DNA of 64,000 nt from Actinoplanes oblitus (GCF_030252345.1 NZ_CP126980.1:1503501-1567500); one strand, 5' to 3'. Shown: positions 23,298-32,706, counted from the first letter of the stretch. Numbers and translations: made by a program. Notes: generated by a model from the sequence alone, not told the origin.

Positions 23298-24526
23298 GGG
23301 TTCTCTCCGAAGATCTTCCGGTACTCCTCGCGTACCAGATCCTTGAGCTTGGCAACCGAGTCCCGGTCGTTGATCGACTCGGCGTACCGGATCTCCTGCT
23401 CATAGGCGTGGACCTCGTTGGCATACCGCACGTGCGGGTCCTCGAACCAGCCTCGCATACCGGCCCACCCGGCGGCTCGGTCGTCGCGCATGTGCTGCAT
23501 CTCGTGCAACAGGGCGCCATAGGAGGCGTCCGGATCCAGGATCAGCACACCGGGCCGGCCAGGTGAGGGGCTCGGTCCATAGGCGAGTCCGCCGGAACGG
23601 AACGTGATCTCAACTCCCGCGGCTTCCGCCTCACGGACCGCATCCTCCCACTCATCCGGATGCGTTTGGCGGGCTGGGCCCCAGCGGGCCAGTGGGTCGG
23701 TGTCGGAGTGGCGGAAGTACTGCTGGTGCTCGGCCGGGCCCGGCGTGGTGGGTTCGGTGCGGGCCAGGTCATGGGTGCGAGCGCGCAGCTCGGTGAAGAT
23801 GTCGCCCAGCTTGTCCAGCATGGGGTGGAGGCGGCGGAGGCTGCTGAGCAGAGCCCGGACGAAGTGCTGGATCTTGTTGACCCAGGTGGCCACGAGGGTG
23901 GCCACCTGGCCGGCGACGACGGGGCTGGCGATGCCGAGGGTGAGTCCCTCCTCGGCGAGCCACTGGGGCAGGCGGGCGGCGAGCGTGCCGATGAATCCGG
24001 CGACCAGGTCGCGGACGATGCCGCGGACCAGCGCGACGAGCAGGCCGGCGCCTTCGACCGCGTACGAGAGGCCCCGCGCTGCGGTGGACAGGGCTTCCAT
24101 GACGTTCAGGTGTGCGTCGGCGTGCCGGCGGTAGGCGTCACCGGAGGCGCCGAACCAGCCGGCGACCTCGGCTTGGAGGTGGTCGATGTACCGCTCGCGG
24201 GCCTGCGCGGTGAGAGCGGCGACGTTGGCCCAGGTGGCGGCGTGTGCGGCGACTTCGTCGGCATTGCCGGCGAGCCAGTCCAGGGCTTCCTTGAGGGGTC
24301 TGACGTGTTCCATCAACCAGGCGACGCCCCAGGAGACCAGGGTCCCCAGCGGGTCGACGGTCAGCGACAGCATGTCCAGGCCGGCGCCGACACCGCCGAG
24401 GGCGGGATCCACCCAGCTGTGGTCGCGGATGCCGCCGGTGATGTCCGCGGCGTCCTCGACGAGGCCGAGCCCGGTGTACCGGGTGGTCGAGTCGGCGCTC
24501 CGGGCCACCAGCGGGTCGACGGTCAC
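23294..24526 (-). CDS. WXG/LXG-type large protein with C-terminal HEMQH metallopeptidase-like domain
   Basis: 410 residues. Residues 60-260 are long helices with a W-x-G element (VAGWFGASGDAYRRHADAHL), the form of type VII secretion substrates. A linker (about 275-300) leads to a C-terminal domain with LLHEMQHMRDDRAAGW near 340; HExxH-like H-E-M-Q-H with a following Asp/Glu-rich helix (YANEVHAYEQEIRYAESI) resembles short metallopeptidase toxin domains. The gene follows an EspC-like gene by ATGA and precedes a probable immunity gene. Inference: a secreted or contact-dependent effector. Substrate unknown. Confidence 0.65.
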   Translation of the reverse strand: MTVDPLVARSADSTTRYTGLGLVEDAADITGGIRDHSWVDPALGGVGAGLDMLSLTVDPLGTLVSWGVAWLMEHVRPLKEALDWLAGNADEVAAHAATWANVAALTAQARERYIDHLQAEVAGWFGASGDAYRRHADAHLNVMEALSTAARGLSYAVEGAGLLVALVRGIVRDLVAGFIGTLAARLPQWLAEEGLTLGIASPVVAGQVATLVATWVNKIQHFVRALLSSLRRLHPMLDKLGDIFTELRARTHDLARTEPTTPGPAEHQQYFRHSDTDPLARWGPARQTHPDEWEDAVREAEAAGVEITFRSGGLAYGPSPSPGRPGVLILDPDASYGALLHEMQHMRDDRAAGWAGMRGWFEDPHVRYANEVHAYEQEIRYAESINDRDSVAKLKDLVREEYRKIFGENP

Positions 24527-24873
24527 AACGGCTGGTTCCCGGATCGGCCGGCGGGCTGACCGGTTTCGCGGATGCTGTCCGCGGCTGAGGTGTCGGTGCT
24601 GGTGATGGTGGTGATCGCGGTGCGGAGATGGTGTGCCGTCTCCCGTAGCGATTCACCGGTTTCGGCGAGTGTGCTGGCGGCCAGGGCGAAAATCGGGCTC
24701 AGCAGGCCGGGCAGGAACTGGCACAGCTGACCGTACGCCTGCGTGTCCATGGCAATCGCCGCCACGGCTGTTCGCGCTTGCTCGATGGCGTCGGCAACCG
24801 CGTCCGTGCTGGCGGCGTGCCGCTGCACGTCATCGGCGGTGAACTGGAACAGCTCACCGGGCACGGCGATCAC
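24523..24873 (-). CDS. EspC/WXG-like type VII secretion-associated protein
   Basis: 116 residues, all-alpha hairpin: FTADDVQRHAASTDAVADAIEQARTAV, then GQLCQFLPGLLSPIFALAASTLAETGESLRETAHHLRTAITTI. This is the pattern of ESX-1 EspC-family and related WXG-superfamily partners, which pair with larger substrates for export. It ends in a flexible Ser/Thr-rich tail. It overlaps the genes on both sides, so the four-gene operon is tightly coupled. No EccC-type ATPase is in this window. Confidence 0.72.
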   Translation of the reverse strand: MIAVPGELFQFTADDVQRHAASTDAVADAIEQARTAVAAIAMDTQAYGQLCQFLPGLLSPIFALAASTLAETGESLRETAHHLRTAITTITSTDTSAADSIRETGQPAGRSGNQPL

Positions 24874-25252
24874 GCTGCTGCTCGTCGGGTGGGGCCGGGA
24901 ACCGTGTGGCGTACGAGTGGATCACGGCTTGTCCGGTCTCGGTATCCAGTCCGACGGTCTGGCGGACCTGCTCGGTGACTTGTGCCGACAGCTGTATCTG
25001 GGCCTGCCGGATCAGGTCCATGATCTGCCGGCTCAATTCCGCGCCGGTGGTCTGTAGTGCCTGATCGTCGATGTCCAGGGAGTCGAGCTGACCGGAGGAA
25101 CGCACCGTTACGGTGATGGATCCGGTCCGGGTGCGTGCCGATCCGGTCAGCGCGGCCACGCGGTGCGACAGTTCCACGGTGCGAGAAGCCTGGGCGTCGA
25201 CCGCAGCCACCCAGGAATCGAGCCACTCCTCGGCGGCATCAACGTTGTGCAT
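24854..25252 (-). CDS. YbaB/EbfC-family protein
   Basis: 132 residues from the ATG at 25252, preceded by TTGAGGTCT. The centre (SITVTVRSSGQLDSLDIDDQALQTTGAELSRQIMDLIRQAQIQL) matches the YbaB DNA-binding fold. Actinobacterial paralogues are typically first genes of WXG/LXG effector operons, as here; what they do there is unknown. Its last 20 bases overlap the EspC-like gene. Confidence 0.72.
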   Translation of the reverse strand: MHNVDAAEEWLDSWVAAVDAQASRTVELSHRVAALTGSARTRTGSITVTVRSSGQLDSLDIDDQALQTTGAELSRQIMDLIRQAQIQLSAQVTEQVRQTVGLDTETGQAVIHSYATRFPAPPDEQQRDRRAR

Positions 25253-25318
25253 AGACCTCAATCTATTTGTCGAGGCGTGAGTGCGGCAACGTGCTCGCAG
25301 CGGGAAGGAGCGGCCCGC

Positions 25319-27709
25319 TCAGCCGGCCGCGGCGCGGGGCCGGAGAACGCGCCAGGTGGCCGTGACGCTGGCGGCCACAGCCATGAACAGCGAGCCCAGG
25401 ATCGCCGCGCCCACCACGCCGCCGCTCAGTCGCAACGAGACGTCCGTGCCGGTCACCTCGGACAGGCCCGCGGCCATCCCGGCCAACGGTGGCAGCGTCA
25501 CCAGCAGACCCAGGACCACCCCGATCGCCGCGGTCAGGGCGGTCTCGCCGGCCACGAAAGTCATCAGCTGGCGGACCGTGCCGCCGGCGGACCTGAGCAC
25601 CGTGAAGTCGGCCTTGCGGCCGTACGCCGCCATCGCCATGGTGTTCGCCACCGCCAGGCCGCTGTAGCCGACCGCCACCGCGATCAGCATCATCGCGAGG
25701 CTGCTGGTGAGGCGGGCGTCGGTGTCGTAGTCGGCCAGGGCGAAGCTCCGCGCGTCGTGCAGGGCGGCCCCCGGGGCGACCGTCCGCGGAGCGTGCGCCG
25801 CCGGGATGAAGACGGTGTCGGTGAGCGCGGCCCGGTCGTGCCGGCGGACCAGGGCCCGGGACATCACGAAGGCGCCGCGGGCCGGGTCGTCCGGGAGGAC
25901 CCGGGAGACCGTGAGGGTCTCGCTCCGGCCGTCGACGAAGCGGACCGTGATGGTCTGCCCGGCGGTGACCCGGAACGTCGTCGCGGTGCTCTCGCCCAGC
26001 ACGGCCTCGCCCGGCCGGTCCCAGCGCGGGTCGCGCGAGCCGAGCGCGTCGATCACGGTCGGACCGGCGCCCGGGCGGTCGAGGAAGATCCGGGTCGGCA
26101 GGGCCGCCTTGCCCACCGGGTTGTCCGCCACGACCTGGTCGCTGAGGCCGGGGGTGCGGTCCGGCGCGATCAGCACCTGGCCCGCCAGTTTCTTGGTCTC
26201 GCCGGCCGGGTAGGCGGTCCGCATCGTCTCCACCATGCCGCTGATCAGCACCGCGAAGCCCACCGCCGCGATGATCGGCGCCGCCGTCGAGGCGGTCCGG
26301 CGGGTGGCGTTGAGCAGCTCGGCGCGGATCAGGACCGGGGCCGCCGCGGCCGACCGGCGGGCCAGCGGCGCGGTGACCACCCGGACCACCGGGCCGATCA
26401 GGACCGGCGCGAGCAGGGTCGCCGCCACGATGAAGCACATCGCCGCGCCCATCGCCAGGTTGATCCGGTCGTCGGCGCCGGACCCGGCGGTCAGCACCGC
26501 GAGCAGCACGCCGAGGCCGAGCGAGGTGCCACCGGCCAGCCAGCGGCCCAGCGTCATCGGCCGCTTCTCCACCTGGGCGTCCAGCAGCGACTCCAGCGGC
26601 GCGACCGTCGCGGCCCGCCGGCTCGCCGCCCAGGCGCCGGTGACGGCCACCCCGACGCCGATCAGCGCCGCGGCCAGCAGCGGCCAGGCGGACACCGAGA
26701 TGGCGAAGTCCGGCGCGGTGACGTCCAAGCTCACCAGGATCGCCTTCATGAGCGGCGCGGCGGCTACCGCGAGCACCGCGCCCGCCAGCGCACCGGCCAG
26801 GCCCACCCCGGCCGCCTCGCCGAGGATCATCCGGCGGATCTGCGCCGGCCGGGCGCCGATGGCGCGCAGCAGGCCGATCTCCCGCCGCCGCTGGGCGGTC
26901 GCCAGCGCCAGCGTGGCGGCCACCACGAACACCGTCACGAACAGGCCGAGAAGGGCCATCGCGGCGATCAGCTGGGTGCCGAGGAAGCGTTGGTGCGCCA
27001 CGAACTGCGGTTCCAGCACGGCCCGGGCATCGCCGGTGACGACGGTGCCCGTGTCGCCCACGACGGCGCGAGCCCGGCCGGCCACGGCGCCGGCCCGGCC
27101 CGGGTCGTCCAGCAGCGCGGCGATGGCCCGTACGCCCGGATCGAGCCGCGCGGCGGCCACGTCGGTGAAGAAGAAGCCCGGTCCGTCGACCGTCCCCGAC
27201 ACGGTCATCTCCCGCGGCCCGGAGGCCAGGTTGACCAGCAGCCGGTCGCCCGGTCCGACGCCCAGCGCCGCGTCCACCGCCACCTCGCCGTCGGTCCGCG
27301 GCGCCGCGCCGGAGAGCAGCCGGTAGGGCGCCAGCCGGGTGCTGGACCAGCCGTGGCCGGCGTCCCGCGCCGCGTCGTCCGCCACCGGCTGACCGTCGCG
27401 GAACGCCTGGGCGTAGAAGGACCGGTCGATCACTGTCGCGCGAACGCCCTCGATCCGGTCCAGCCGGCCGGCCAGGGCTGCCGCGTCCCTCTCCGGCCAG
27501 GGCATCAGGTCGCTGGGGTGGCCGCTCTCGTTCGCCGCCCGCGGCGGGACCACCAGCAGCGGTGCCGCGGCCAAGCGGCTCTGCACCCGGGGGCGCGCCG
27601 AGTCGTGGACGAGCAGCGTGACGCCGATCAGGGCGACCCCGAAGGTGACGGCGAGGAAGGCGGCGGCGAAGGAGCGCCGGCGTTCGCGGAGGTTGGCCAG
27701 GGCCAGCAT
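25319..27709 (-). CDS. FtsX-type ABC transporter permease
   Basis: 796 residues with the full MacB/FtsX two-half layout. A first helix at about 15-35, a large outer domain, three helices near 255-360, a central pair near 405-450, a second outer domain, and three helices near 690-790. FtsX domains contain ATAQRRREIGLLRAIGARPAQIRRMILGEAAGVG and the matching second copy (YGRKADFTVLRSAGGTVRQLMTFVAGE). Such permeases move lipids, lipoproteins or peptides at the outer face of the membrane. It follows its ATPase gene by two bases. Confidence 0.88.
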   Translation of the reverse strand: MLALANLRERRRSFAAAFLAVTFGVALIGVTLLVHDSARPRVQSRLAAAPLLVVPPRAANESGHPSDLMPWPERDAAALAGRLDRIEGVRATVIDRSFYAQAFRDGQPVADDAARDAGHGWSSTRLAPYRLLSGAAPRTDGEVAVDAALGVGPGDRLLVNLASGPREMTVSGTVDGPGFFFTDVAAARLDPGVRAIAALLDDPGRAGAVAGRARAVVGDTGTVVTGDARAVLEPQFVAHQRFLGTQLIAAMALLGLFVTVFVVAATLALATAQRRREIGLLRAIGARPAQIRRMILGEAAGVGLAGALAGAVLAVAAAPLMKAILVSLDVTAPDFAISVSAWPLLAAALIGVGVAVTGAWAASRRAATVAPLESLLDAQVEKRPMTLGRWLAGGTSLGLGVLLAVLTAGSGADDRINLAMGAAMCFIVAATLLAPVLIGPVVRVVTAPLARRSAAAAPVLIRAELLNATRRTASTAAPIIAAVGFAVLISGMVETMRTAYPAGETKKLAGQVLIAPDRTPGLSDQVVADNPVGKAALPTRIFLDRPGAGPTVIDALGSRDPRWDRPGEAVLGESTATTFRVTAGQTITVRFVDGRSETLTVSRVLPDDPARGAFVMSRALVRRHDRAALTDTVFIPAAHAPRTVAPGAALHDARSFALADYDTDARLTSSLAMMLIAVAVGYSGLAVANTMAMAAYGRKADFTVLRSAGGTVRQLMTFVAGETALTAAIGVVLGLLVTLPPLAGMAAGLSEVTGTDVSLRLSGGVVGAAILGSLFMAVAASVTATWRVLRPRAAAG

Positions 27710-27711
27710 GA

Positions 27712-28485
27712 TCAGTTCTCCAGCCGGGTCATGTGCGCGGCGATGAGCTCGGGGATCGCGGGGTCCGGCCGGCGCGGCGTCAACCGGCCGGCGATCTGCC
27801 CGTCCTTGAGGAAGACCACGACATCGGCGTACGAGGCGGCGACCGGATCGTGGGTCACCATGATCGTGGTCTGTCGTTCGTCGTCGACGAGTTTCCGGAG
27901 CAGGGCCAGCACCTCACCGGAGGTGGTGGTGTCCAGGGCGCCGGTCGGCTCGTCGGCGAAGAGCACGTCCGGGCGGGTGATCAGCGCGCGCGCCAGGGCG
28001 ACCCGTTGCCGCTGTCCACCGGAGAGCTGGCCGGGCCGGTGCCCGGTACGGTCGGCGAGTCCGACCCGGGCCAGCGCGGCGTGCACCGCGGCGGGGTCGG
28101 GCCGTCGGCCGGCGAACCGCATCGGCAGTTCGACGTTCTGCGCGGCGGTCAGCGAGGCGACCAGGTTGCCGTCCTGGAAGACGAATCCGATGTGGTCGCG
28201 ACGCAGGACGGTGCGGCGGTCCTCGTCCATCGCGCCGATGTCGTGTCCGGCCACCGTGATCCTGCCGGAGGTGGGATGGTCGAGCCCGGCGGCGCAGTGC
28301 AGCAGGGTCGACTTGCCCGATCCGGAGGGACCCATGATGGCGGTGAAGGTGCCGCGGGCGAAGCTGATCGAGATGTCGTCGAGCGCGGTCACCACCCGGT
28401 CGCCGGTCCCGTGGACCTTGCGGACGGTGTCGAGCTCCACTGCCGTGCCGGCCGAGGTCGTTGGCGTCGTCGTCATGGCGACCAT
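27712..28485 (-). CDS. ABC transporter ATP-binding protein (MacB/LolD type)
   Basis: 257 residues. Walker A GPSGSGKST at 52-60, Q-loop in FVFQDGNLVASLTAAQNVELPM, signature LSGGQ at 154-158, Walker B VLFADEP at 174-180 and H-loop in IMVTHDP. The first start at 28485 and an ATG at 28476 are both possible. It energises the adjacent FtsX-type permease. The divergent histidine kinase/response regulator pair starts 85 bases away and is the likely regulator, as with BceS/R-like or LiaR-like antibiotic-sensing exporters; the inducer is unknown. Confidence 0.92.
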   Translation of the reverse strand: MVAMTTTPTTSAGTAVELDTVRKVHGTGDRVVTALDDISISFARGTFTAIMGPSGSGKSTLLHCAAGLDHPTSGRITVAGHDIGAMDEDRRTVLRRDHIGFVFQDGNLVASLTAAQNVELPMRFAGRRPDPAAVHAALARVGLADRTGHRPGQLSGGQRQRVALARALITRPDVLFADEPTGALDTTTSGEVLALLRKLVDDERQTTIMVTHDPVAASYADVVVFLKDGQIAGRLTPRRPDPAIPELIAAHMTRLEN

Positions 28486-28569
28486 TCGACAGCGGTGACC
28501 GGGTCCCGCACATTGACCGGCGCTGTAGTGCCGGAGGTAGAGTCCGCTCTACTGCGCCGCCGGTCCGCG

Positions 28570-29814
28570 ATGTCCTACGGTCGTGAGGTGCGAAACCGGA
28601 CAGCGTGGCAGGCGATGGCCCAGCGCCCGCTCGGCTTCCTGCTCTCGTCCTGGCCGTGGCGTGCTCTCGCGTACCTGATCTCCGGTGTGGTCGTCGGTGC
28701 GGTGACGCTCGGCGTCCTGGCCGCGATGATCGTGGCCGGGGTGGTGTCGCTGATCGTCGTGGTCGGCGTGGTGCCGCTGCTCGCGACGGCCCTGTCCGGG
28801 CTCCCCGTGGCCCGGCTGGAGCGCCGGCGGCTGCGGCTGGTCGACGCCGACCGCACCGACGACCCGCATCAGCCGCCGGCCGAGCCCGGCCTCCGCTCCT
28901 GGTTGCGCACCCGGCTGGCCGAGCCGGCGACGTGGCGCGAGCTGGCCTTCACCCTCATCTTCACCACCGCGTTGTGCTGGCTGGACCTGCTGGTCCTGGG
29001 GTTCGCGTTCGCGGTGCCGGTGATCCTGATCCAGGCCGTGCTGCAGGACCCGGCCGTGTGGCCGTGGGCGATCCCCGGCGGGCTGCTCCTGTCCGCCTGG
29101 CCGTACACCGTCACCTCGTGGGCCGGTGCCCGCGCCGCGCTCACCCGGATCATCCTGGCGCCCCGCGACCGGGAGCTCGGCGAGCGGCTCACCGAGGTGA
29201 GCCGGTCCCGGGCGCGGCTGGTCGGCGCGTTCGAGGCGGAACGGGCCCGCATCGAGCGCGACCTGCACGACGGCGCCCAGCAGCGGCTCGTGTCGCTCAG
29301 CATGCGGCTCGGGTTGATGCGGCTGGACACCGACCCGGAGTCACCGCTGCACCAGCGGATCGGCGAGGCGCAGGAGCAGCTCGCCACCGCCCTGGCCGAG
29401 CTGCGCGACCTGGTACGCGGGCTGAACCCGCAGGTGCTCGCGGACAACGGCCTGGTCGCCGCGATCGAGGAGAACACCAGCCGGTTCGCCATCCCGGTGA
29501 CCGTCGACGTGCGGTTGCCCGGCCGGCTGCCGCAACCCGTCGAGCTGGCCGCGTACTACGTGGTCACCGAGACGATGACCAACATCGCCAAGCACAGCGG
29601 CGCGACCACCGCCCGGATCACCGGCCGGCACCACGCCGACGTGCTCACCCTGGAGATCACCGACAACGGCACCGGCGGCGCCGATCAGGGCGCCGGCACC
29701 GGCATGACCGGTCTCGCCGACCGGATCGGCGTCCTCGACGGCCGCATGCGGGTCTCCAGCCCACCCGGTGGCCCCACCCTGATCCACGTGGAGATCCCGT
29801 GCCCCTTCGGATAG
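28570..29814 (+). CDS. Sensor histidine kinase, NarL/DesK class
   Basis: 414 residues from the ATG at 28570; GTG 28588 or ATG 28615 are possible later starts. The N-terminal 160 residues form a sensor domain with four to five membrane helices. The dimerisation box is ERARIERDLHDGAQQRLVSLSMRLGL, with the phospho-His near 233, and a HATPase domain follows (VVTETMTNIAKHSGA, EITDNGTGG, GTGMTGLADRI). The absence of a large outer domain suggests intramembrane sensing, often linked to transporter activity. The response regulator gene overlaps its end. Confidence 0.88.
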   Translation: MSYGREVRNRTAWQAMAQRPLGFLLSSWPWRALAYLISGVVVGAVTLGVLAAMIVAGVVSLIVVVGVVPLLATALSGLPVARLERRRLRLVDADRTDDPHQPPAEPGLRSWLRTRLAEPATWRELAFTLIFTTALCWLDLLVLGFAFAVPVILIQAVLQDPAVWPWAIPGGLLLSAWPYTVTSWAGARAALTRIILAPRDRELGERLTEVSRSRARLVGAFEAERARIERDLHDGAQQRLVSLSMRLGLMRLDTDPESPLHQRIGEAQEQLATALAELRDLVRGLNPQVLADNGLVAAIEENTSRFAIPVTVDVRLPGRLPQPVELAAYYVVTETMTNIAKHSGATTARITGRHHADVLTLEITDNGTGGADQGAGTGMTGLADRIGVLDGRMRVSSPPGGPTLIHVEIPCPFG

Positions 29815-30446
29815 TCCTGGCCGAAGACTCGTCGCTGCTCCGGGAGGGCCTGGTCGGCATCCTGAGCCGGTTCGGCCACGAGATCATCGCGGCGGTCGCC
29901 GACGCCGGCGCCGTGGTGACAGCGGTGCACGCCGACCCGCCGGACCTGCTGATCACCGACGTCCGGATGCCGCCCGGTAACGCCGACGACGGCCTGCGCG
30001 CCGCGGTGGCGCTGCGGGCCGCCCTCCCCGGCCTGCCGGTGCTGGTGCTCAGCCAGTACGTCGAGCAGTCCTACGCCGCCAAGCTCCTCGACTCCGGCGA
30101 CGGCGCCGGGGTGGGATACCTGCTCAAGGACCGGGTCGGCGCGGTCACCGACTTCATGGCCGCCGTCGGTCAGGTGGCGGCCGGCGAGACTGTCGTCGAC
30201 CCGGAGGTGGTCCGCCAGCTGCTCCGCCGCCGGCCGGATCCGCTGGACCGGCTCAGCCCGCGCGAGCAGGAGGTGCTGGGCCTGATGGCGGAGGGCCGCT
30301 CGAACGCCCACATCGGAGCGGCGCTGCACATCAGCGACGCCGGAGTGAACAAGCACATCGGCGCGATCTTCACCAAGCTCGACCTGCCGGTGGCCACCGA
30401 CGGGCATCGCCGGGTGCTCGCGGTGCTCGCCTACCTGCGCAGCTGA
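29799..30446 (+). CDS. LuxR/NarL-family response regulator
   Basis: 215 residues from the GTG at 29799, inside the kinase gene. The receiver domain has the acidic pair in LAEDSS, phospho-acceptor Asp54 in LLITDVRMPP and Lys in YLLKDRVG. The C-terminal LuxR helix-turn-helix is LSPREQEVLGLMAEGRSNAHIGAALHISDAGVNKHIGAIFTKL (about 149-192). It probably controls the divergent ABC transporter. Confidence 0.9.
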   Translation: MPLRIVLAEDSSLLREGLVGILSRFGHEIIAAVADAGAVVTAVHADPPDLLITDVRMPPGNADDGLRAAVALRAALPGLPVLVLSQYVEQSYAAKLLDSGDGAGVGYLLKDRVGAVTDFMAAVGQVAAGETVVDPEVVRQLLRRRPDPLDRLSPREQEVLGLMAEGRSNAHIGAALHISDAGVNKHIGAIFTKLDLPVATDGHRRVLAVLAYLRS

Positions 30447-30547
30447 TCGCCCGCGAGGCCCGCGAGGACGGCCTCGGACGGTACCATCGTGGCAAGCGTC
30501 CGCCCAGTTCAGCGCACGTTCGTGCGGTACCGCAGGAGGAGTTTCCG

Positions 30548-31009
30548 ATGTCCTACGCGGTGGACTTCGACACCGTGTCGACGGTCGGCCTGGAGTCGTC
30601 GCCGGTGGCCGAGGCGCTCGCCGGGCTGCGGGCCAACGAGGCCCGCTACTTCAAGAACAAGTACGGCCACGTCTTCACCGTCGAACCCGCGAGCGAGGCG
30701 GGTCCGATCATCGACTACGTGAGCCGGATCCTCGAGCGCGAGCGGGGCATCGTCATCGCCGCCCGGCCGCTGGAGGCCACCGCGTTCCAGGTGGAGAACA
30801 TCAAGATGGCGTACGTCTTCTACCAGGACGGCCTGTCGATCAACGTGATGTACACCGTCGACGAGGGCGGGAAACGGGCGGTCGGGTTCAAGCTCTCCGA
30901 TGGCATGGAGGTTCCCGGGGAGCTCGGCTCGTTCAAGTTCGCCCGCCAGAAGTCGAAACTGGCAGGCACCATCCGTGGCTCGTACTTCGTCATCAAGAAC
31001 GAGTACTGA
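30548..31009 (+). CDS. Conserved hypothetical cytoplasmic protein
   Basis: 153 residues; AGGAGG lies ahead of the ATG at 30548. The protein is soluble, beta-rich in its second half (GIVIAARPLEATAFQVENIKMAYVFYQDGLSINVMYTVDEGGKRAVGFKLSDG), with an N-terminal helix pair. No catalytic motif or membrane segment. It stands alone between the two-component system and a P450 remnant. I do not recognise the family. Confidence 0.65.
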   Translation: MSYAVDFDTVSTVGLESSPVAEALAGLRANEARYFKNKYGHVFTVEPASEAGPIIDYVSRILERERGIVIAARPLEATAFQVENIKMAYVFYQDGLSINVMYTVDEGGKRAVGFKLSDGMEVPGELGSFKFARQKSKLAGTIRGSYFVIKNEY

Positions 31010-31195
31010 CACCCGCTCGAGCCGGGGCGAGGAAGCGTAACGGGAGCTCGTCGGGACCGTGGGTGCCGATCGCCGGGCGCCAGGTCACCTCGGTCAGTTC
31101 GGCGTGGGCGAGGTCGGAGCCGAGACAGTAGTGCGGCCCGGCGCCGAACTGCGGCAGCGGGGCGTCGACGCCTCCTGCCTGTCGCACGTGTAGGA
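31005..31195 (-). pseudogene. Cytochrome P450 C-terminal remnant
   Basis: On the reverse strand this stretch encodes PQFGAGPHYCLGSDLAHAEL, the heme-binding FGxGxHxCxG loop of P450 with the axial Cys, followed by about 35 residues ending like the last strands of the enzyme (DELPLRFLAPARAG). Nothing of the other 350 or so residues (I-helix, ExxR) is present upstream. It is a leftover of a deleted P450 gene. Confidence 0.72.
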
Positions 31196-31413
31196 GGCGG
31201 ATCCCCACGTGCCGGTACGCCTCGGCAGCCGTACGCCGACGTGTCGTCAACCTCACGCCGACCTGACGAAAATCGCTGTTCTCGCAGCTCGAGGCAGGTG
31301 GCCGGGGCAGTCGTAAAGGAACCTTGAAGTTCGGAAATCCAGGAAACACGGCAGGACCTGTCGATCGGTGGTCGTACACTCCCGGGCCACCCCTCGAACG
31401 GAGATCTCCGCGC

Positions 31414-32700
31414 ATGAAGCGCTTCCTGGCCGGCACGCTCGCCGGCGTCACCGCACTGACCCTCACGGTCGGGTGCGCCAACCAGTTGCAGAAGCTCGAG
31501 CCGAAGCTGGAGATCCAGAAGGCGGCCGAGAACCTGGCCGCCGGCGGCAAGGCCGGTTTCACCCTCAAGGCGGGTGGCAGCGTCGACGATCTGATCGCGC
31601 TGGCCAAGAAGGAGTCCGGTGCGGGCGAGGGCGCCTTCACCGACGAGGACGCCGACATGCTCCGCAAGCTCTACAACTCCTCGTTCACCGTCGCCTGGGA
31701 CAAGGCCGGTGACGGCGTGGCCGACGACAAGGCCCTGATCAACGCGGTGATCGACGGGGTCACCGGCCTGGAGATCCGGGTGGTCGACCAGGTCACCTAC
31801 GTGAAGGCGCCGGTCAGCCAGCTGGCCACCAAGTTCGGCGCCTCGGCGGCCGACGTCGCGGCGATGCGCAAGGACGTCGGCGCCGCGGTCCCGGGCGTCG
31901 ACGCCCTGATCGACGGTGGCTGGGTCTCGGTCGCGACGGCCGATCTGACGAAGCTCGGCCAGGGCGCCGCCGGCGTCGCGCCGAGCACCTCCCCGGAGCA
32001 GAGCGAGAAGATCGCCGCGGAGCTGAAGGCCGGCGCGCAGAGCCTGATCGAGAGCGCCCAGGTGGTCCGCGACGACAAGGACAAGACCCACCTGATCGTC
32101 ACCACGTCCACGGTCAAGGCGTACGAGCAGGGCAAGCGCCTGATCGAGTCGATGGCGAAGATCGGCGGCGAGTCGGCGGCCGGCCTGCTCGACAAGTCAC
32201 TCGGCTCCGAACTGGACAAGCCGCCGGCGGACAAGCCGATCGTCCTGGACCTGTGGATCGACAACGGCACGTTCCAGGCGTTCGAGATCAACCTGCTGCA
32301 GTTCGCCGAGGGCAGCACCGGCCGCGCGACACTGCGGGTCGAGGTCGCCGGCGGCGCCGACATCGCCGCTCCCGGTGACGCCACGAAGCTCGACGTCGCC
32401 AAGATCTTCGAGGCCTTCGGTGCCGGCGCCGCCGGCCAGGGGCCGGCCAACCTCGGCGGCGGCGGTGCGGAGACCTGGGCCCAGGTGCTCGGCTCGCAGG
32501 CGGTGCTGCTCGCCGTCGCCGAGGGCGGCAAGCCGGCGGCCCACCTGAGCGAGGCCGCCGACAAGCTCACCCTCCCGGGCGTCACGGTGAAGGTGGTCCG
32601 CCGCGGCGTCGCCCAGGTCACCGCGGACGGCAGCGTCGCGTGCGTGACGGTTCCGGCCACCAGCTCGGGCAAGCCGAAGGTCGTCGCGCACGCCTGCTGA
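31414..32700 (+). CDS. Secreted lipoprotein of unknown function
   Basis: 428 residues. A lipoprotein signal peptide ends at LTVGC with Cys21. The mature protein alternates helical, Lys/Ala-rich stretches and beta segments, with two similar-looking halves (VTYVKAPVSQLATKFG; HLIVTTSTVKAYEQGKRLIESMAK), the general look of LppX/LprG-like proteins, though I see no firm match. A TACACT box at 31375-31380 may belong to its promoter. The stop is 18 bases before the monooxygenase start. Ligand unknown. Confidence 0.68.
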   Translation: MKRFLAGTLAGVTALTLTVGCANQLQKLEPKLEIQKAAENLAAGGKAGFTLKAGGSVDDLIALAKKESGAGEGAFTDEDADMLRKLYNSSFTVAWDKAGDGVADDKALINAVIDGVTGLEIRVVDQVTYVKAPVSQLATKFGASAADVAAMRKDVGAAVPGVDALIDGGWVSVATADLTKLGQGAAGVAPSTSPEQSEKIAAELKAGAQSLIESAQVVRDDKDKTHLIVTTSTVKAYEQGKRLIESMAKIGGESAAGLLDKSLGSELDKPPADKPIVLDLWIDNGTFQAFEINLLQFAEGSTGRATLRVEVAGGADIAAPGDATKLDVAKIFEAFGAGAAGQGPANLGGGGAETWAQVLGSQAVLLAVAEGGKPAAHLSEAADKLTLPGVTVKVVRRGVAQVTADGSVACVTVPATSSGKPKVVAHAC

Positions 32701-32706
32701 GGTGGC

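Noticed and set aside
25163..28498. An 1111-codon forward frame
   Set aside because: It is the antisense shadow of the ABC permease, ATPase and YbaB-like genes; the translation is His/Arg/Gly-rich without any recognisable fold.
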